From: Pomphorhynchus laevis
Lineage: Eukaryota; Acanthocephala; Palaeacanthocephala; Echinorhynchida; Pomphorhynchidae
Length of the DNA: 64,000 nt
Direction: 5' to 3'
Assembly (NCBI GenBank): GCA_012934845.2
Contig: WNNJ02002193.1
Coordinates: 1 to 64,000, forward strand
The notes under the pieces are model-generated. The model searched no databases. It had not been told where the DNA came from and was given only the letters and a program-made list of their open reading frames with translations. Positions within the stretch are counted from its first letter, which is position 1. Every line of letters starts with the position of its first letter. Position numbers and translations under genes: made by a program. This document shows, piece by piece, positions 36,290-49,490 of the stretch.

Positions 36290-37440
36290 CTATGCCGGTG
36301 AGTTGGCGTCGTTGGCGATATAATGTAAGCCCTGCGCTTACAAGAGCCATGCTATATCACATCAAAAAGGGAATAATAGCTCCTCTACCACGGAGGACTA
36401 AACCACAATATTGTTCCCGAGTCTTCTTAATATCTAAGAAGAACTCTTGCAGGATGATTTATGATGGGCGGATATGGGACGGGTGTAAAAACCCCGGATT
36501 TCTATCTGCCCTCTATATCTCAGGCCTTGGACAAGGAACATGTGGTATGTAAAAGTTGGTATGTAAATATTGACTTTAAGTCAATGTTTTATCAAATACC
36601 ACTATGCCCTACCGATTGGATCAAGAAAGCTTTTGAATACAATGGTATTTACTATCATCACAAAGTTTTTTTTCGGTATACCTTGGACACGCTTCTGGGC
36701 ACAAATTATTGGCAATGCCATAACTCATTTTGCTCGAACACAAGGGGTAGAAGCTTGGACTCATATTGATGATATGATCCTATCGCATGACTCTAAGACA
36801 GCATTAGTCACAGCAGTCAAAAAGCTTCTTGCTCTCTGCAAGAGTGGAAATCTCTCTCTAAATATAGAGAAGTACATCCTACGCCCTCGTAAGGAGATAA
36901 CCTTTTTAGGGGGTACTTGGACGACAAAAGGGGTCCAGATTACTTCATATGCGCTATCTCGTTTCCGCGAGGCTGTGGCGTATTTGAGGATTCTCAAGTC
37001 CCCTATCAATAGTCGCCAAGGGATGCGTTTGAGAGGTCTGATAAATTTTCATCTGCCTTTCTCTTCCATTGACTATCCACTTTATAATCAATGATCCGAA
37101 TTTGGTCGCCTCACGTCCTACTGTCTTTATCAAGACTCCGGAATACCTGACAGGGAATCAGCCCGTCGAAATTGTCGCGCACGATGAGACTTTCCCAGTT
37201 AATATTGCGGCTCTTTATTATCAATCAGTCATACAATGGAGACCTAATCTCGTCGTACTTCCTCGATGTTCAGCCAGCAACACCATTGTTGAAATCATCG
37301 CAACATTTTACATGTTCGTTGTGCTGGAAGACCGAGACTTCCGAAATGCGTTGAAAACCGTTGTGATATTTTCTCAATGCGTTCTAATATCTTTAAACTC
37401 GAACAGGATATCAAACATACGAAAAGCCCTGAAACAGTGA
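36290..37440 (+). pseudogene. Reverse transcriptase relic 1 (DIRS- or gypsy-like, unresolved)
   Basis: Three frames together give an RT: SRVFLISKKNSCRMIYDGR, TPDFYLPSISQALDK, WYVNIDFKSMFYQIPLCP, FFGIPWTRFWAQI and the catalytic WTHIDDMILSHDS. These are followed by LNIEKYILRPRKEITFLGG and RQGMRLRGLINFHLPF. The segment after about 37070 (GNQPVEIVAHDETFPVNIAA) may be a decayed RNase H or linker. The single-copy palm with the IDD box and the LG-G(T/I) segment fits LTR/DIRS-type RTs rather than APE non-LTR elements. Frameshifts occur near 36480 and 36680. Confidence 0.6.
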
Positions 37441-37559
37441 CTTGCTCCTTGGAATCATGCAAAGTTCTCTGAACTTTTTGACTAGGCTTGCTATTTGCAA
37501 CAGCAACTTAATCGTAGTGTTTAGTCTGGACAGCAAGACTGGTTAAAACTATACCGCAA

Positions 37560-39990
37560 ACTCATGACCAAGGGTAAGTTATGTGCTGCAACAGCTGTTC
37601 TGGAATAAGATGTTTTTGCCGGTACACTCAAACATGATACCTCAATTGACGGCGTACCAGTCAAGGAAATTTTAATGTCTCTCCATCCTGAGGTGATCCA
37701 GCCAGCAAGAGAGATACTACTAAATAAGCCAATGCCCCGCTGATGTCGGCATCATCACACTAGATTTGCAATTATTGATGAGGATTCAATAATCAGACCA
37801 AGCAAAATAACAAAAGGTTCAGCTGGCCCTTCTTGTCTCGACGCGTCAATGTGGTGACAATGCTGACAGGATTCGGAGAACACTCAAAGACCTTGGCCAA
37901 AGCCCTTGCCAAATTTGCTGTAAAATTAGCATCCGAGCCTATTCGTCTTATATGTCTTGAGGCGTTTACCACCAGCAGGTTAGTGGCTCTTGAAAAAAAG
38001 ACTGGTGGTGTCCGACCGATTGGCGTTTGTGATGTTGCAAGGCGCATCGTATCAAAGGTGATATTGAGATTAATCCGGGTAGATTTGCAAGACGTTGCAG
38101 GATTAGAGGAATAAGCAGCCTCGCAGAGGAGCGGGATCGAATACGCTACACATTCCTTGCGCAAATGTTTCGAAGCCAACCCAGATTATTGTGCCCTTGC
38201 TGTTGATGCGTCAAACGCTTTTAACGTGATTAATTGAAAAGCCGCACTGACCAATATGAGATATATATCACCTGCTTTGTCGACTGTGCTTAGTAATCTA
38301 TATGCATCACCGGTTCAGCTTACCCTTGGGGGTAATAGTATATATTCGCACGAAGGCTTCACACAAGGAGATCCACTTGCGATGGCCGGCTTCTCAATAG
38401 CTTCTATCCCTTTAATTGAAAACATATGTCAACAGGTTCCTGGTGTTACACAGAGATGGTACGCAGATGATGGTAATTTTGTCGGGAAATTCGAAGACTT
38501 GAGGAAAGTGTGGTCCATTCTCTTAGAGCTTGGTCCTAAGTACGGTTATCACGTAAACGCATCTAAAACCAAATTGCTAGCAAGAAGAAGCAGTAGAATT
38601 GGCATCTCTCTTGTATTCGCTAATGTCGAACTGTCCACATATGGTATTAACATTTTTGGTGTTCCAATCGGAACCACACAGTACGAATGCAACTGCACGG
38701 AATTAGAAGTAGAGCGCTGGCCTAATCTTATTAATCGCCTGACACGTTTCGGAGAGATAGATCCACACGTTGCTTACATCGGATTGGTTCGCTCATTGCA
38801 GTTCAAGTGGATGTGTTTCATGCGCTCAGTAGAATGCAGCCCGTCCACACAGACTGTCTGTACAAATCTACCAACAAGAGGTTTGTTCCAGCAGTCATCG
38901 GACGATGATTATACGACGACTAGATAGCGATCTTAACTTCTCCGATAAGCGATGGTGGTCTTGGCATATGTGACCCAAGGTTCTTTGCACACCTGGAATT
39001 AGGTTGTTCTTCAAAAATATGCGATACATATAAAACCGGAGAAACTGGAAACAATTTGCGCTTACTACAAGACCGCGTTATGAATCTGGGTTGTGTAGAA
39101 CAACGCAAATTGCGTATTGATAGATTACAGCCAAGCGTGGCTAGACTCGGTCTGGTCACAACCCAAATCATCTCTCATGCCTCCAGGGATGGCGCTTCCT
39201 CGTATTTAAGCACCCTACCAGTAAGGATGGAACGCTTCCACCTAAGTCGCAATGAATTTATATATGCACTTTACGCCCTATACGGTTGGGCGCCTACCGA
39301 ATTGAGTAAGCATGTATGCGCTTGCGGAGATAGCGTAAATATTAGCCATGTCCTTTCCTGCAAACGAGGAGGGTTGCCATCAATTCGGCACAATATTGTG
39401 CGGGACTTGCTAGCGTAAGAGCTTACAACAATTTGTCATGGTGTTGGGGTCGAACCTGAGCTCAATGATGTCCCCGCTGAATTTGATTTCGAAGCTCGGA
39501 CGACTATGCGCGACAGAGGTGCACGCTTGGACATTGTATGTTTCGGACTTCAGAGCAATCGATTTGAGCGGACGTTTCTAGCTGTCACCATCTTTAATAT
39601 TAACGCTCAATCGTATGCTTCTGGTGTCCCCGCACCCGTGTTTGTTAGCAATGAAGCAAGAAAAAAGGCGAAATACAGTGAACGCATTGTGAGTCTTGAA
39701 CGGAGCAGATTTGTGCCTCTCGTCTTCTCCACGTCGGGTGGTATGGGCGATGAGATGAGACTATTTCTGAAATCACTAGCTGCGATTAAGGCGCAGCGCT
39801 TAATACAGCAATATTCCGAAATTTTGGCACTGATGAAAGAAAATTTCGTTTGCAATTGCTTGATCCTCTTCTGTTTGTCTAAGATCGCCCCATTCTCGCT
39901 GTAGCATGCCTTCTGGGTATTTACCTACCAGCACGCATTCAGTCACAGAATAATGACAAGATCATAATTGATTGCACAAAGGCCCATTTG
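37560..39990 (+). pseudogene. Reverse transcriptase relic 2 with nuclease-like C-terminus
   Basis: A different RT class from its upstream neighbour. The N-terminal part (about 37790-38115) gives a FTTSRLVALEKKTGGVRPIG segment and ARRIVSKVILRL. 38256-38927 gives FTQGDPLAMAGFSIAS and the catalytic RWYADDGNFVG. 39056-39418 gives a thumb/Cys-His region ending CACGDSVNISHVLSCKRGG and RHNIVRDLLA. 39506-39904 is a nuclease-like domain: GARLDIVCFG, TFLAVTIFN, ARKKAKYSERI and RFVPLVFSTSGGMG, the D...D/V...K pattern of PD-(D/E)XK-like folds. Stops and frameshifts break it into at least four frames. An AATAAATAAA-like run near 40045 may mark its 3' end. I recognise the architecture but not the family name. 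Confidence 0.7.
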
Positions 39991-40029
39991 AGGGAAGCGA
40001 AGATTGTATCAAATGTATAATAAATTACG

Positions 40030-40945
40030 CTTATTTAAAATAAATAAAAAAAAGCATTTATTGTCCGATTATAGTATTTTGTATTACAATATTGTCTATT
40101 ATACAACTTAATCTATCATAATCGTTAATTAATCTTTGATTTATTGAACAAATGATATTTTTAGAAAAACTTCTTATATTTACATAAAGATCTTTTAGCT
40201 TATTATCACTTAAAAGTTGTTTTAATATTTCTAATTGTTCATTTATATACATATCTTTTTTAATATTTTTTACTCTATTTTTCCTATTCCTTTTATCAAC
40301 ATGACTTCTTTGCTTGCGTTTAACCGGATTATTATAATATAGTTGTTTATTATTTACTATACGACTTCTGCCAATTCCTTGTACCACGTCATTCAATCCT
40401 AATGGTACATGGAATTAAGCGTTTTAATCCAAAAATCTTCTTTTTCTGATAGTTTTTGATTTAATATTGAAATGTTTTCTTCGATAATATGTTCTAAAAT
40501 AAATAATTTACAGTTTTTAATATCATGTCCTATTAATCTCATATATTTATGAAATATAGTTTGACTATTATGCTGTATATTATATATGTGTTGCCTAAAC
40601 CTAGTTTTTAACATTTGATATGTTTTTCCTATATATTGCAATCCACATGTACATTGTATAAGATACACTACACCTGCGGTATTGCAGTTACAATTATTAT
40701 TAATATTTAATGAAAAACATTTGTTTGTCGTATTACTTACGATACAATTATTATTTATAACATCACAAACTATACAATTTTTTCTGTTACATTTAAAAGA
40801 TCTAAAATTAAAATCATTAGTACTTACGTATTTTTCCATTCTGGTTGACTGCATGTAACTTTTAAGTCATAATTTTTAACGTTGCTTTTTCGGTGTCGCC
40901 ACCTAGTTTATTTGACTCAGACTAAATTAACAACGAGCCATCCAG
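40030..40945 (-). pseudogene. Permuted PLE, 5' part (GIY-YIG first), truncated
   Basis: Minus strand, 5' leader then a frame from 40854 to 40399 that keeps the N-terminal GIY-YIG endonuclease intact: a Cys cluster (CNRKNCIVC), VVYLIQCTCGLQYIGKTYQM (GIY and YIG boxes with a CxC between), RFRQHIYNIQ and LFILEHI. After one frameshift at about 40398, NDVVQGIGRS starts the linker down to 40058, where the copy stops before the RT. Retaining the 5' end and losing the 3' end is unusual for target-primed elements and suggests deletion or a template switch. It supplies the correct reading of the region that is frameshifted in the copy at 59033-61669. Confidence 0.8.
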
Positions 40946-41039
40946 CAGCATGTGACAATTGGCTGCCCTGCATAAGGCGATTACAGTCCGTAACAAGATC
41001 TATAAAGATCTACCATCTTCACTCCTGTTTAAAGTGTAA

Positions 41040-41103
41040 ACACCTTGGGATGTAAATACCTTGGGATGTAAACACCTTGGGATGTAAACACCTTGGGATG
41101 CAA
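41040..41103. repeat. 16-bp minisatellite (4 copies)
   Basis: ACACCTTGGGATGTAA repeated four times with one ACACC/ATACC variant and a final GTAA/GCAA change. Next to a stretch related to the LTCGxCFS repeat. Confidence 0.9.
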
Positions 41104-42790
41104 ACTTCTTCCTTTTTTAAAAATTTATAATTCATCAAACTTGTTTGAAAATAAGAAAAATAATAATAACGTCGTAACCAATAACACATAGGTTCAGTAT
41201 TTCTGACAGAATTCATATTACCGGAAAAACAAAGTCCACATGTCAATAAAAACATGTCAGTATAACAAATCAAATCTTTAAATAGCTAATTTTTATTTAA
41301 AGATAATGAACAAACAATGATTACGGCTTTACAACGAATTATAAGCTTTTTAAACCGAGAAATGTGAAAAATAACTTTAACATTTGAATTTCATAATAAC
41401 GAAAGTCCTAATTTCATACAAAATGATCGATCTCGTCTTATATCTATAATTTACACCTGATATATACACCGATCATGATATACCGCGGAACTATCGTATG
41501 CGCTATTATAACGAATTCTTGTTCTAAATTAAAAATACTCATTTATCTATATTTTGATTACCTTTTATTGTTTTCGTTTAGATAAATGCGTGGATAGAAT
41601 AGCTATTTTTATTTTTTTAGGAACAACGTTTATAAACGAACAATTTTAAGTTAAGTTAAGAAAAAAAGAATAGCTATCGTATGCGCTATTCTGTGTATAA
41701 CAAATTCTTGTTATAACTTAAAATACTCATTTTTCTTTTTCTGTTAAGATTAAACTACATTTTAACTTGGTATTACAGAATATAATATTACATCAGAATT
41801 TAAAAGTCAGAAGTTTAAAATAACTAACAATTTACCTGATATTCGTAAGATAAAATATTTTAACAAATCTAATAGGTATTATATACTTCCATATAGGACA
41901 AATGTATATTTTATCATTTGTTTTAAAATATTATTCTATGTATATTTTAAAATTGTGTAGCCATTACAACGCCTGAAAGATTGAATCCAACAACAAACTT
42001 GAAATGGTGGAAACACGAGTAAAATAATTGTCTGTTTGTCGTTATTAGTCAGTATTATGTATAAAGAATTAGCTTTGCATGAATGTATTGATTCCTTTGT
42101 CAGAATTATTATGGTTAAAGAACTATCAACAGACAAAGGGCGATAATAAACATACATAGAGTATGTTGTTAAGTATTGGTATAACCATCATACCATCAGG
42201 TTTTGTATCTACAATTTAATAGATAAGCATTCGAACATTTCAAAAATCAATTTATAAATATGTGAACAAATAAGCACGTATCAATTTTATATTCTGTACA
42301 GATGTATAAAAAAGATAACTACGAATGTGAAACTATAAACTTGTTATTGAGTAAATATTTAACATATCAGGTAAAAACGAACCCCAAGTTAAATTTTCCT
42401 TGAATACAGCGGACTGAAGTTAATTTTACTGAAGTGATTAGCCATTTATATGTTCACAAATAAGAAGTTCAGCATTTATTACTCAAGAGATATACATGGC
42501 ATTAATACACAGAAGTTTCTTACGATCTATGTACATCAAAAATAAACTAAGCAATACCCCTTTTCTGTACCTATGATATCATTAGTAGATTTTGCAAAGT
42601 TCGGATTCTTTCCAAAGTTCAAATACTTGAACTTTGGTTTATACAAAGTTGACAGCCTACATTTTTTGTTCTCAGTAAGATTAAACATCAGTTTAATGTG
42701 GTATTACTTCTTTGAAGCATATTTATCAATAACATAATTCGTGTTAACTTATTTGGTATTTAATGTTACTTGTGGAAAATAACCTCAGCA
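41104..42790. other. A+T-rich region with dispersed-repeat end motifs, no gene
   Basis: 41300-41530 resembles the repeat family at 24170-24400 (AAAGATAATGAACAAACAA; GATCATGATATACC ... ACGAATTCTTG). The rest has no recognisable content, including an open frame of 73 codons at 41936-42157 (minus). Confidence 0.45.
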
Positions 42791-42797
42791 ACCAGTT

Positions 42798-43034
42798 CTA
42801 ACGAAAACGCTTATCTGAATGTTTAACTTGGTTAATTATTTGTTCGAATAAAACTAAAATAATCATAAAAAACGCAATCGTACAGATAGATTGATTACGG
42901 CATAAAATCGAGGATATTGTAGAGAGAATTATTTTTACAGCATTGGTTTTTTCCACTGCATGCTGGATTGGTTCAGCAGGGTTTAGTAGCGAATTTCCTC
43001 GATTAATTTTCCTCCTGGTATTTCCTCCATTCAA
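42798..43034 (-). CDS. Hypothetical small membrane protein, doubtful
   Basis: 78 codons; one hydrophobic segment (ICTIAFFMIILVLF) near residues 50-64, with a basic C-terminus KHSDKRFR. I recognise no family. The C-terminal HSDKR resembles EQSDKRIS just before the membrane segment of the ORF at 49787-50086, which may be coincidence. No promoter or splice context is evident. Confidence 0.2.
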   Translation of the reverse strand: MNGGNTRRKINRGNSLLNPAEPIQHAVEKTNAVKIILSTISSILCRNQSICTIAFFMIILVLFEQIINQVKHSDKRFR

Positions 43035-43129
43035 GGAAGTTAGGTAAGTACTTCTTTATTTTCTAACTCACAAACTGAACTGATGTTACTTCACCGAAAT
43101 TTCATAACTTAATTACGATCAAATTTTCG

Positions 43130-44160
43130 TCTTCCAGGGAGAAACAAAAAAATATTTAACTGCCTGTTTCGAAATTTTACCGATATATACAAGAATAGAG
43201 TTTTATTCAACTCGATTAAATATTATGAAGTCATGGTAAGAGTACGTTTACCTTTTCGGATATCGCTTCTGAGTACATAAAGTACTTCAATAATAATCTC
43301 TCCCCGTTTGGTTTAATTACTTTTTAACCTATTCAAGCATAAGTCAAAATAACAAATATTTCCCCTGACGTTGACACAGACGACTTTCAAACACTGGAAA
43401 AGATTTATCGGACAACTAACATACGTTATTCAAATGGAAAAATAATTTTCCTCTGCCGATTGCATTCTGCTCCACCTAGGTTGAAAACGCCAAAAGTATC
43501 TCAAGATCCGGTTGTAATCCATATCTGGGCCACAACCTCACATTTCAACTTGTAAGCACAGATAACTTACCCTACCCCTACTGTAGTAACTGCCACAAGT
43601 GGCGACAGTAGGGATCAGGTTGCCACACCCCTCAGTCACGTGGGGCCTGTGGGTCAACATATTCACAACACATAAAGGTGAAGTGCAACAACCACTCCAC
43701 ACTGCTCGAATTGTGGGGGCGATTATCCGTCATTGTCTCGTAAATGCCGACTCTTCAAAGACTATATGAAGAGACACTGTACTTCTTCGATTAACACCTT
43801 TTCCAACTTAGCAGATGCAAGGAAATCCAACATCACTGAAGATAGCAAAAAGCTTTCCGACCTAGACATTATTCGTTTGATCGATGCGAAAAACCAAGCA
43901 TCCACCAAGAAGATGGAAGATTTGATTACACATCTATTTAGCATGTTGTGTGGCACACCATCGATCTCCACTACTGTATCCCCGGATTCAAAGAAAAGGG
44001 TCGCCTCCTCTCATATCCAGCCGTCCAGCCGACTCTCCAAAAAAGGAGATATTGGAAATTGGTGGACAGTAAGGGAAATGAAGATAATGCCCGTGGGCAA
44101 GTATTCCCTCTGTTGAGGCTAAATGTGGAAAGGACAACCTCCCGCATCTAGATCCGACTA
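43130..44160 (+). pseudogene. Non-LTR ORF1 relic, third forward locus
   Basis: Decayed ORF1 of the same non-LTR family: a zinc-knuckle region at about 43570-43745 (CNNHSTLLELWGRL in shifted frame; CRLFKDYMKRHC) and the alpha-helical tail SDLDIIRLIDAKNQASTKK at 43855-43920. Many frameshifts. Confidence 0.7.
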
Positions 44161-44194
44161 GGGGTAGGCCTTTCTCACTCCGGCTCACTATTGC

Positions 44195-46640
44195 AATGGA
44201 AAGTAATCCCGAACCGTTTTCACTGAATATCCTTCAGTGGAATTCGGGAGGAACTTCCACCCTTAGCCTTCTATATGGTAGAGATGCAGATGCTATAGTC
44301 CTTCAGGAGATTCGATCTATTTGTCTCCCCAGGATATTACTCGATTTATTCCACAGCACATAACCTCCCAAATTACTCCGTATATAATCCCTCCTCACTT
44401 CTCTTTATCTCTAGGTCTTTTAACCCTAGTGAAGAGATCCTTAAGATCATCCCTCTTACTAAACTATTCTTGTCCAGCACTATCTTGTCTAGCGATTTCA
44501 CTTTGTAAGAATAGTAAACGTATCAGCAGAGCTAATGTCTATATCTTACCAGTAGAAATTCACAAGAATCGTGACCTCCTGGATTGTATTATAGGTAGCG
44601 ACTATGATATGTTACCCGGTGACTTTAAACAACAGAACTGGTCGTTGGGTTAATGCAGCAGTTCGCAGAGCCAGAAACGACTATCTTATACATAAACCAC
44701 CATCCCCACCTTTGATTGCGCTACAACTTATTCACTCCTTGACATACTACTGTTTCATAGGATGTGGTTGTTAAAACCCATCTGTACTGAGCAGTCGCGC
44801 CAACAACTTACACCTTCGCATGACCTACTTCGTTGACGGTTAGAGGAAGATACATTGCTTAGAAGTTATTCCACTTTGATCCAATTAGAGTGGCCTGCTT
44901 TCAGGCTGCTATCTAACTCGCCCCTGTTGTAGGTGGTGCGAGGCTGACCCGATTTAATTTCTACCTCTCTTCGCAAGCTACCGCGATACTTTCGATTACC
45001 TATAAAGGTTGCTATTACAATCCCACTCCAACAAAACTTAAGGTCCTAGCTAAAATGCTACACCTTCCTAATCTGTCTGTTTTTGGTAGACAGGCCCTCT
45101 CGAATGAATACTGGAGCACTATATATAGTAGCCAAAATGCTACACCTTCCTAATCTGTCTGTTTTTGGTAGACAGGCCCTCTCGAATGAATACTGGAGCA
45201 CTATATATAGACTTCAGCTGAGTAGAGATGGGCGATCATTGCTTGTCTTAACACTTCTCAGCCTTCCTTTTGGAAGATATTAAAAAAAGAGAAGTTTGTC
45301 TGCTGGAAGGAGAGGGCATTGGTTTTGATACGTAGTATAGGCCTTGAAAAGTTTTGAAAGAGTCACTATCCTTACATAACTATGGAGCCCCTCTATCTTC
45401 CCAACCAATCCCATAATGGAGTGACTTCAGAAGCAAGGATATATCTGTTACAGATATCATTAACTCCTAGGGGCCACTAACGGGCACCTCCAAATCCGTC
45501 GCCTCACACTCTTCTCGAGTTTGTCAGCTTTTGGCAGCCTATCAGAGAAAAAAGTGGTCATCACGATGCTTTTAGCATTACCATAAGATGTAGACAACTT
45601 CAATATCAGCCGTAGAATATTTTTACCTAAGATAAAATTGTTTACATGTATCAAAGACTCGGGGCCCATGTTGAATCAATATTCCCTCATCTCCATCTAC
45701 GAAAAAGCGGTTGCGCGTAGAATTTGCGACCACTTAAGTAGGCGTAATTTAATCCCTCCGAGTTTTCATGGGTTTGTCAAAATTCGCTCGGTCATTCAGC
45801 AATTGGTGATCTGCACCAATTCATCAGCTCGCTGTGGATGTTATTCCCTCCGTTATCTCCTCTCTCCGGTCCCTCGGGTTGCCTGCGAGAATTGTTAACA
45901 GGTTGGAGATACTGCTGTACACCATGCAGTTCTATTATGAAGTCGACTATGATGCACGTCAGTTCTACCCTATATTGTACCTTGCTGCCCCCATCGAACT
46001 TTACAAAATTTGAACGTGATCAACATCTAGTTGTATACCCTGATGAACCACATACCTGTTTTCTAGACGCAGTTGCGAAAATGTAGTCTCGGACATCAGC
46101 TGTTTCTTTTTAATATTAAAAGATCAGTTACTCGCATCCAATCTTATTTTAAACTCCAACAAATCACAGGTGATCGCCTTTCATGGCGCCCCGGCTGCCA
46201 AAAATAAGCATAAGAGACTCGCACTCTCTGCAATCTCATCAGTTTTGCAGTCTCAACAACTCCGTGTCTTCACGAATCGAGTAGATTATCGGGGGTTCAC
46301 CGTTACGGTGAATTGGTCTGTGAAAGCTGACCTGGATAGATTCAATCGTATCCTGAAGAAAGCTAGATAGACTGAAAAGGGCCCAGCATCTGTTATGGAA
46401 TGGGAAGACCAGAGTGCGCCTTTGGGGTACTTGGGCTATCTCGGGATTAGTCTTCTTTTCAAGAGGACGTCCCACAGAGCAAATACTAAGGTTTCTCAAG
46501 CTCTTCATCTCGTGATTACCGAGCATAGTCCGCCTCAATTAGATTTTTCGGAGGGTAAAAGACCCTGAATGGTTTATTCGGAAGGCGAACCGCTGGGGCG
46601 GCCGGGGGCTTATATTCTTCTGGACGTAAGATCGTAGGGT
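44195..46640 (+). pseudogene. Non-LTR ORF2 relic (APE + RT), third forward locus
   Basis: Follows ORF1 by about the same spacing as at 13.9 kb. APE remains: NILQWNSGG near 44227, PQDITRFIPQH, RISRANVYIL and HKNRDLLDCIIGSDYDML. RT remains: SLISIYEKAVARRICDHL, LIPPSFHGFVK, then a lost palm with VVYPDEPHTCFLD where YADD should be, so the catalytic site is destroyed. C-terminus to about 46600. An internal 82-bp tandem duplication lies at 45048-45211. Dead copy. Confidence 0.8.
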
Positions 46641-46679
46641 TATAGTGAATACTGAATAGACAAAGATACACAATTGCAT

Positions 46680-49175
46680 TAAAATATTGACTTACTTAAT
46701 TTATCAAATCAGCTAATTGAGTCTACGTATTTAATATAATTATAAAATAAACAAAGCATAATAATGGTAAATCAAAATTTAATAATTAAATAATAAAATA
46801 AATAATTGTTTTAAGATTTTTAAGTTAAAATCAAGTTAAAATAAAAAATTGAAATTTAAAATAAACTTAATTTTTATGAATTGAGTAATAAATAACAGAC
46901 GTTGTATCAGAATAAGAATTAGAGGTCATCAGGAGGAACTGCTATGCTATCAGGTTTCGGCCCCTAACTCCTCTACCCAAAATAGCAGCGGGGCCAAATA
47001 CATGCTAATGATGTATTTCCTCTGAAATAACTATCTAGTATCTTATTCTAATAGAAAGTATATTATTTATTATCCATCCATAAAACTTTTCCACTTAAGA
47101 GTTTAAATTTAATTTTATATTATTGTGTAGATTTATATATTTTACTATTTTCTATTTGATCATATTTTTATAGTAACCTAGTTTAAAATATGTATCTATT
47201 AAATTATTTAAATGATTTTGAAGAAGGCCAATATCGTTACAAATCGTTGCAATTCTTAAAATTTCATTATTTAATGTATTATATTTTATATTATATGGTA
47301 TGCATGAATGCTCATGCAAAAATATGTTTTTTGTAAATTTAAATATGTCATCTTTACGATATAAATTAATAGTAGTTTTAGTTAATCTTAATTTAATGTT
47401 CATATCTAGATATACACCTTCTTTATCATTAATATTGGTTTTGTTAATAATAAGGCTTTCTTGATAAATTTGTTCACAAATTGAATAAAAATTATTAGAA
47501 TTAAATACACATATATCATCAATGTATCGAAACTACATTGATGATAATGGCGAATGCTACATTACGTGCTCTGAAATTATTGATCATAATAAATTTTTTA
47601 TTACATAAAAATTTGCCACTTAAGAGTTTAAATTTATTCTTTATATTCTTGTGTTGATTTATATATTTTACTATTTTCTGCTTGATGTTATTTTTATAGT
47701 AACCTAGTTTAAAATATGTATCTATAAAATTATTTAAATGATTTTGAAGAAATCATTTAATGTATCTTATTATTCATCTTGTATTTTTTATTAAAAAATC
47801 CTAGTATTATTTGCTCAACAACCTTTAAAAAAACCTTTATTAGTTGTGTACGATTTGTATGGACAATACTGGAAGGTAATCATCTTTTGATTCATCTTAC
47901 TTTTTATATAGATTTGTATAAAGCGAACTAAAATCGTACGCATCTATATTCTGAAAATTTATTACTTTTGTCCGTTCTAAACAGCTTTTGTAGAGTTAAT
48001 ACTGAAATAGTGTTTTATACCAGTATTAATTTCGATTATCCTACAATATTTTTTGAAGTATGCTTTAATTATTTTAAGTATTTTTTCATATAAACAGAAA
48101 GTGCTTTTAATGTACATTTAAAAAGTACTAAATATAAGCCTAGGTTTTTTTATTTTTATGTAATTTCGGATTTCAATATAAATAGGTATAGTTTTATTAT
48201 CTGATTCAACCTTTATACCCTTTTTATCAATTATAGAACAGTGACTTGTAATAATTGTTTCTAAACTTAACTCACTACGTTCATATGTTGAATTTACATT
48301 TAAATCATTAGAATTAACATCTTTCGTTATTAAATCATAATAAAGCTTTTTGCGTATGAAAACAAAGTTATTACTAGCTTTATTAATAGTTGTTATTATA
48401 TAGTTATCCTTTAATTTAGTAAGTTTTTTATACATATCTTTATTAATTTTATCTTCCCTTTTGTAATTGTTTGTTATTTTAATTTTATTTTTAATTCTAT
48501 CAAATATATAATCTTTCCAAATGTTTATCTTAGATATATTCGAGCTTTCACTATTAATCAGCTTACTAAAGTAATCATTTAAGTTATTATATAAAGAATT
48601 GTAAATTTTATTTTTGTTGTTGTTATTATTTAATCGATATTTATACCCTTTTGATAGCAGCTTTCTTAGTACAATTTTCAATTAATTCTAGATTATGGGT
48701 ACATATATGTTCATTTATTTTATCAAAACTAAGACTTTTACAATTGCATTCTGTTTCCATTATGTTTCTAATATTATCGTTACATATTGATTTTAATTCT
48801 TTATTATAATTACAATTTTTTCGTCCTAATGGTGGTAGGAGTTTATACCTTATTTTAGGAATATATTTACTTAAATCTGATCCTATTATTTCTTTACTTT
48901 TAGAATTATTTAAAAGTCCGGCTATATTTATGTTTTCTATACATTTATTAATGAAGTTTATGGTTAACGTATATTTTCTATTGTTATTATTAACATTTAT
49001 TGTACGATTATAGTATTTTGTATTACAATAACTGTCTTTTATACAACTTAGCCTATCATAGTCGTTAATTAATTTTTGATTTATTGAACATATGAAATTT
49101 TTAGAAAAACTTCTTATATTTACATAAAGATCTTTTAGTTTATTATCTCTTAAAAGTTATTTGAATATTTAGAAT
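46680..49175 (-). pseudogene. Permuted PLE copy, rearranged, 5'-truncated
   Basis: Minus strand. 48118-48681 encodes the pre-RT region up to TTINKASNNFVF and ERSELSLETIITSHCS. 47152-47403 encodes the C-terminus (IKLRLTKTTINLYRK; LHEHSCIPYNIKYNTLNNE). Between them (about 47520-47900) the RT core is lost and a second copy of the C-terminal/3'-UTR region is present. The start lies before 49175, well inside the linker, so the GIY-YIG domain is absent. The 3' UTR with the structured block runs down to about 46690. Confidence 0.75.
46900..47010 (-). ncRNA. PLE 3'-UTR structured block
   Basis: Same block as at 58795-58905, here with CTGCTATG and CATAGCAG-like pairing interrupted (AAATAGCAG on the plus strand) and the GGCCCC/GGGGCC pairing retained. 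Confidence 0.5.
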
Positions 49176-49325
49176 TGCTCAATCTTAATAGGTTTTGAAC
49201 AAATAATGTATTCTGTTCAAAGTAATATCAATATCAAATAATAATCGTAATTCAACACAAGATATTACTATCTTTCCGTAAAACGGTTCCACGTTTAATT
49301 TAAAATCTTAAACAAAAAAAAATTT

Positions 49326-49490
49326 GATAGAATTTTTGGATCAAAGAAAAGAGAAAATTATTTTTGATATTTCGCTAACTTCTTTTAAAATTTTCAGAAA
49401 ATTACCTTTAATTTTCTGAAGATGCTAACAAAAGTTATCGAAATATCAAAAATAATTTCCTCTTTTCTTTGATCCAGCTCTAATAATTAT
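49326..49490. mobile_element. Foldback MITE, 'GGATCAAAG' family
   Basis: Arms 49338-49380 and 49433-49476 are nearly perfect inverted repeats (TGGATCAAAGAAAAGAG ... CTCTTTTCTTTGATCCA) and contain ATATTTCG(C)TAAC. Same family at 61830-61935, 62290-62476 and, in part, 54770-54890 and 22785-22865 (repeated at +6090 and +12180). Confidence 0.8.
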
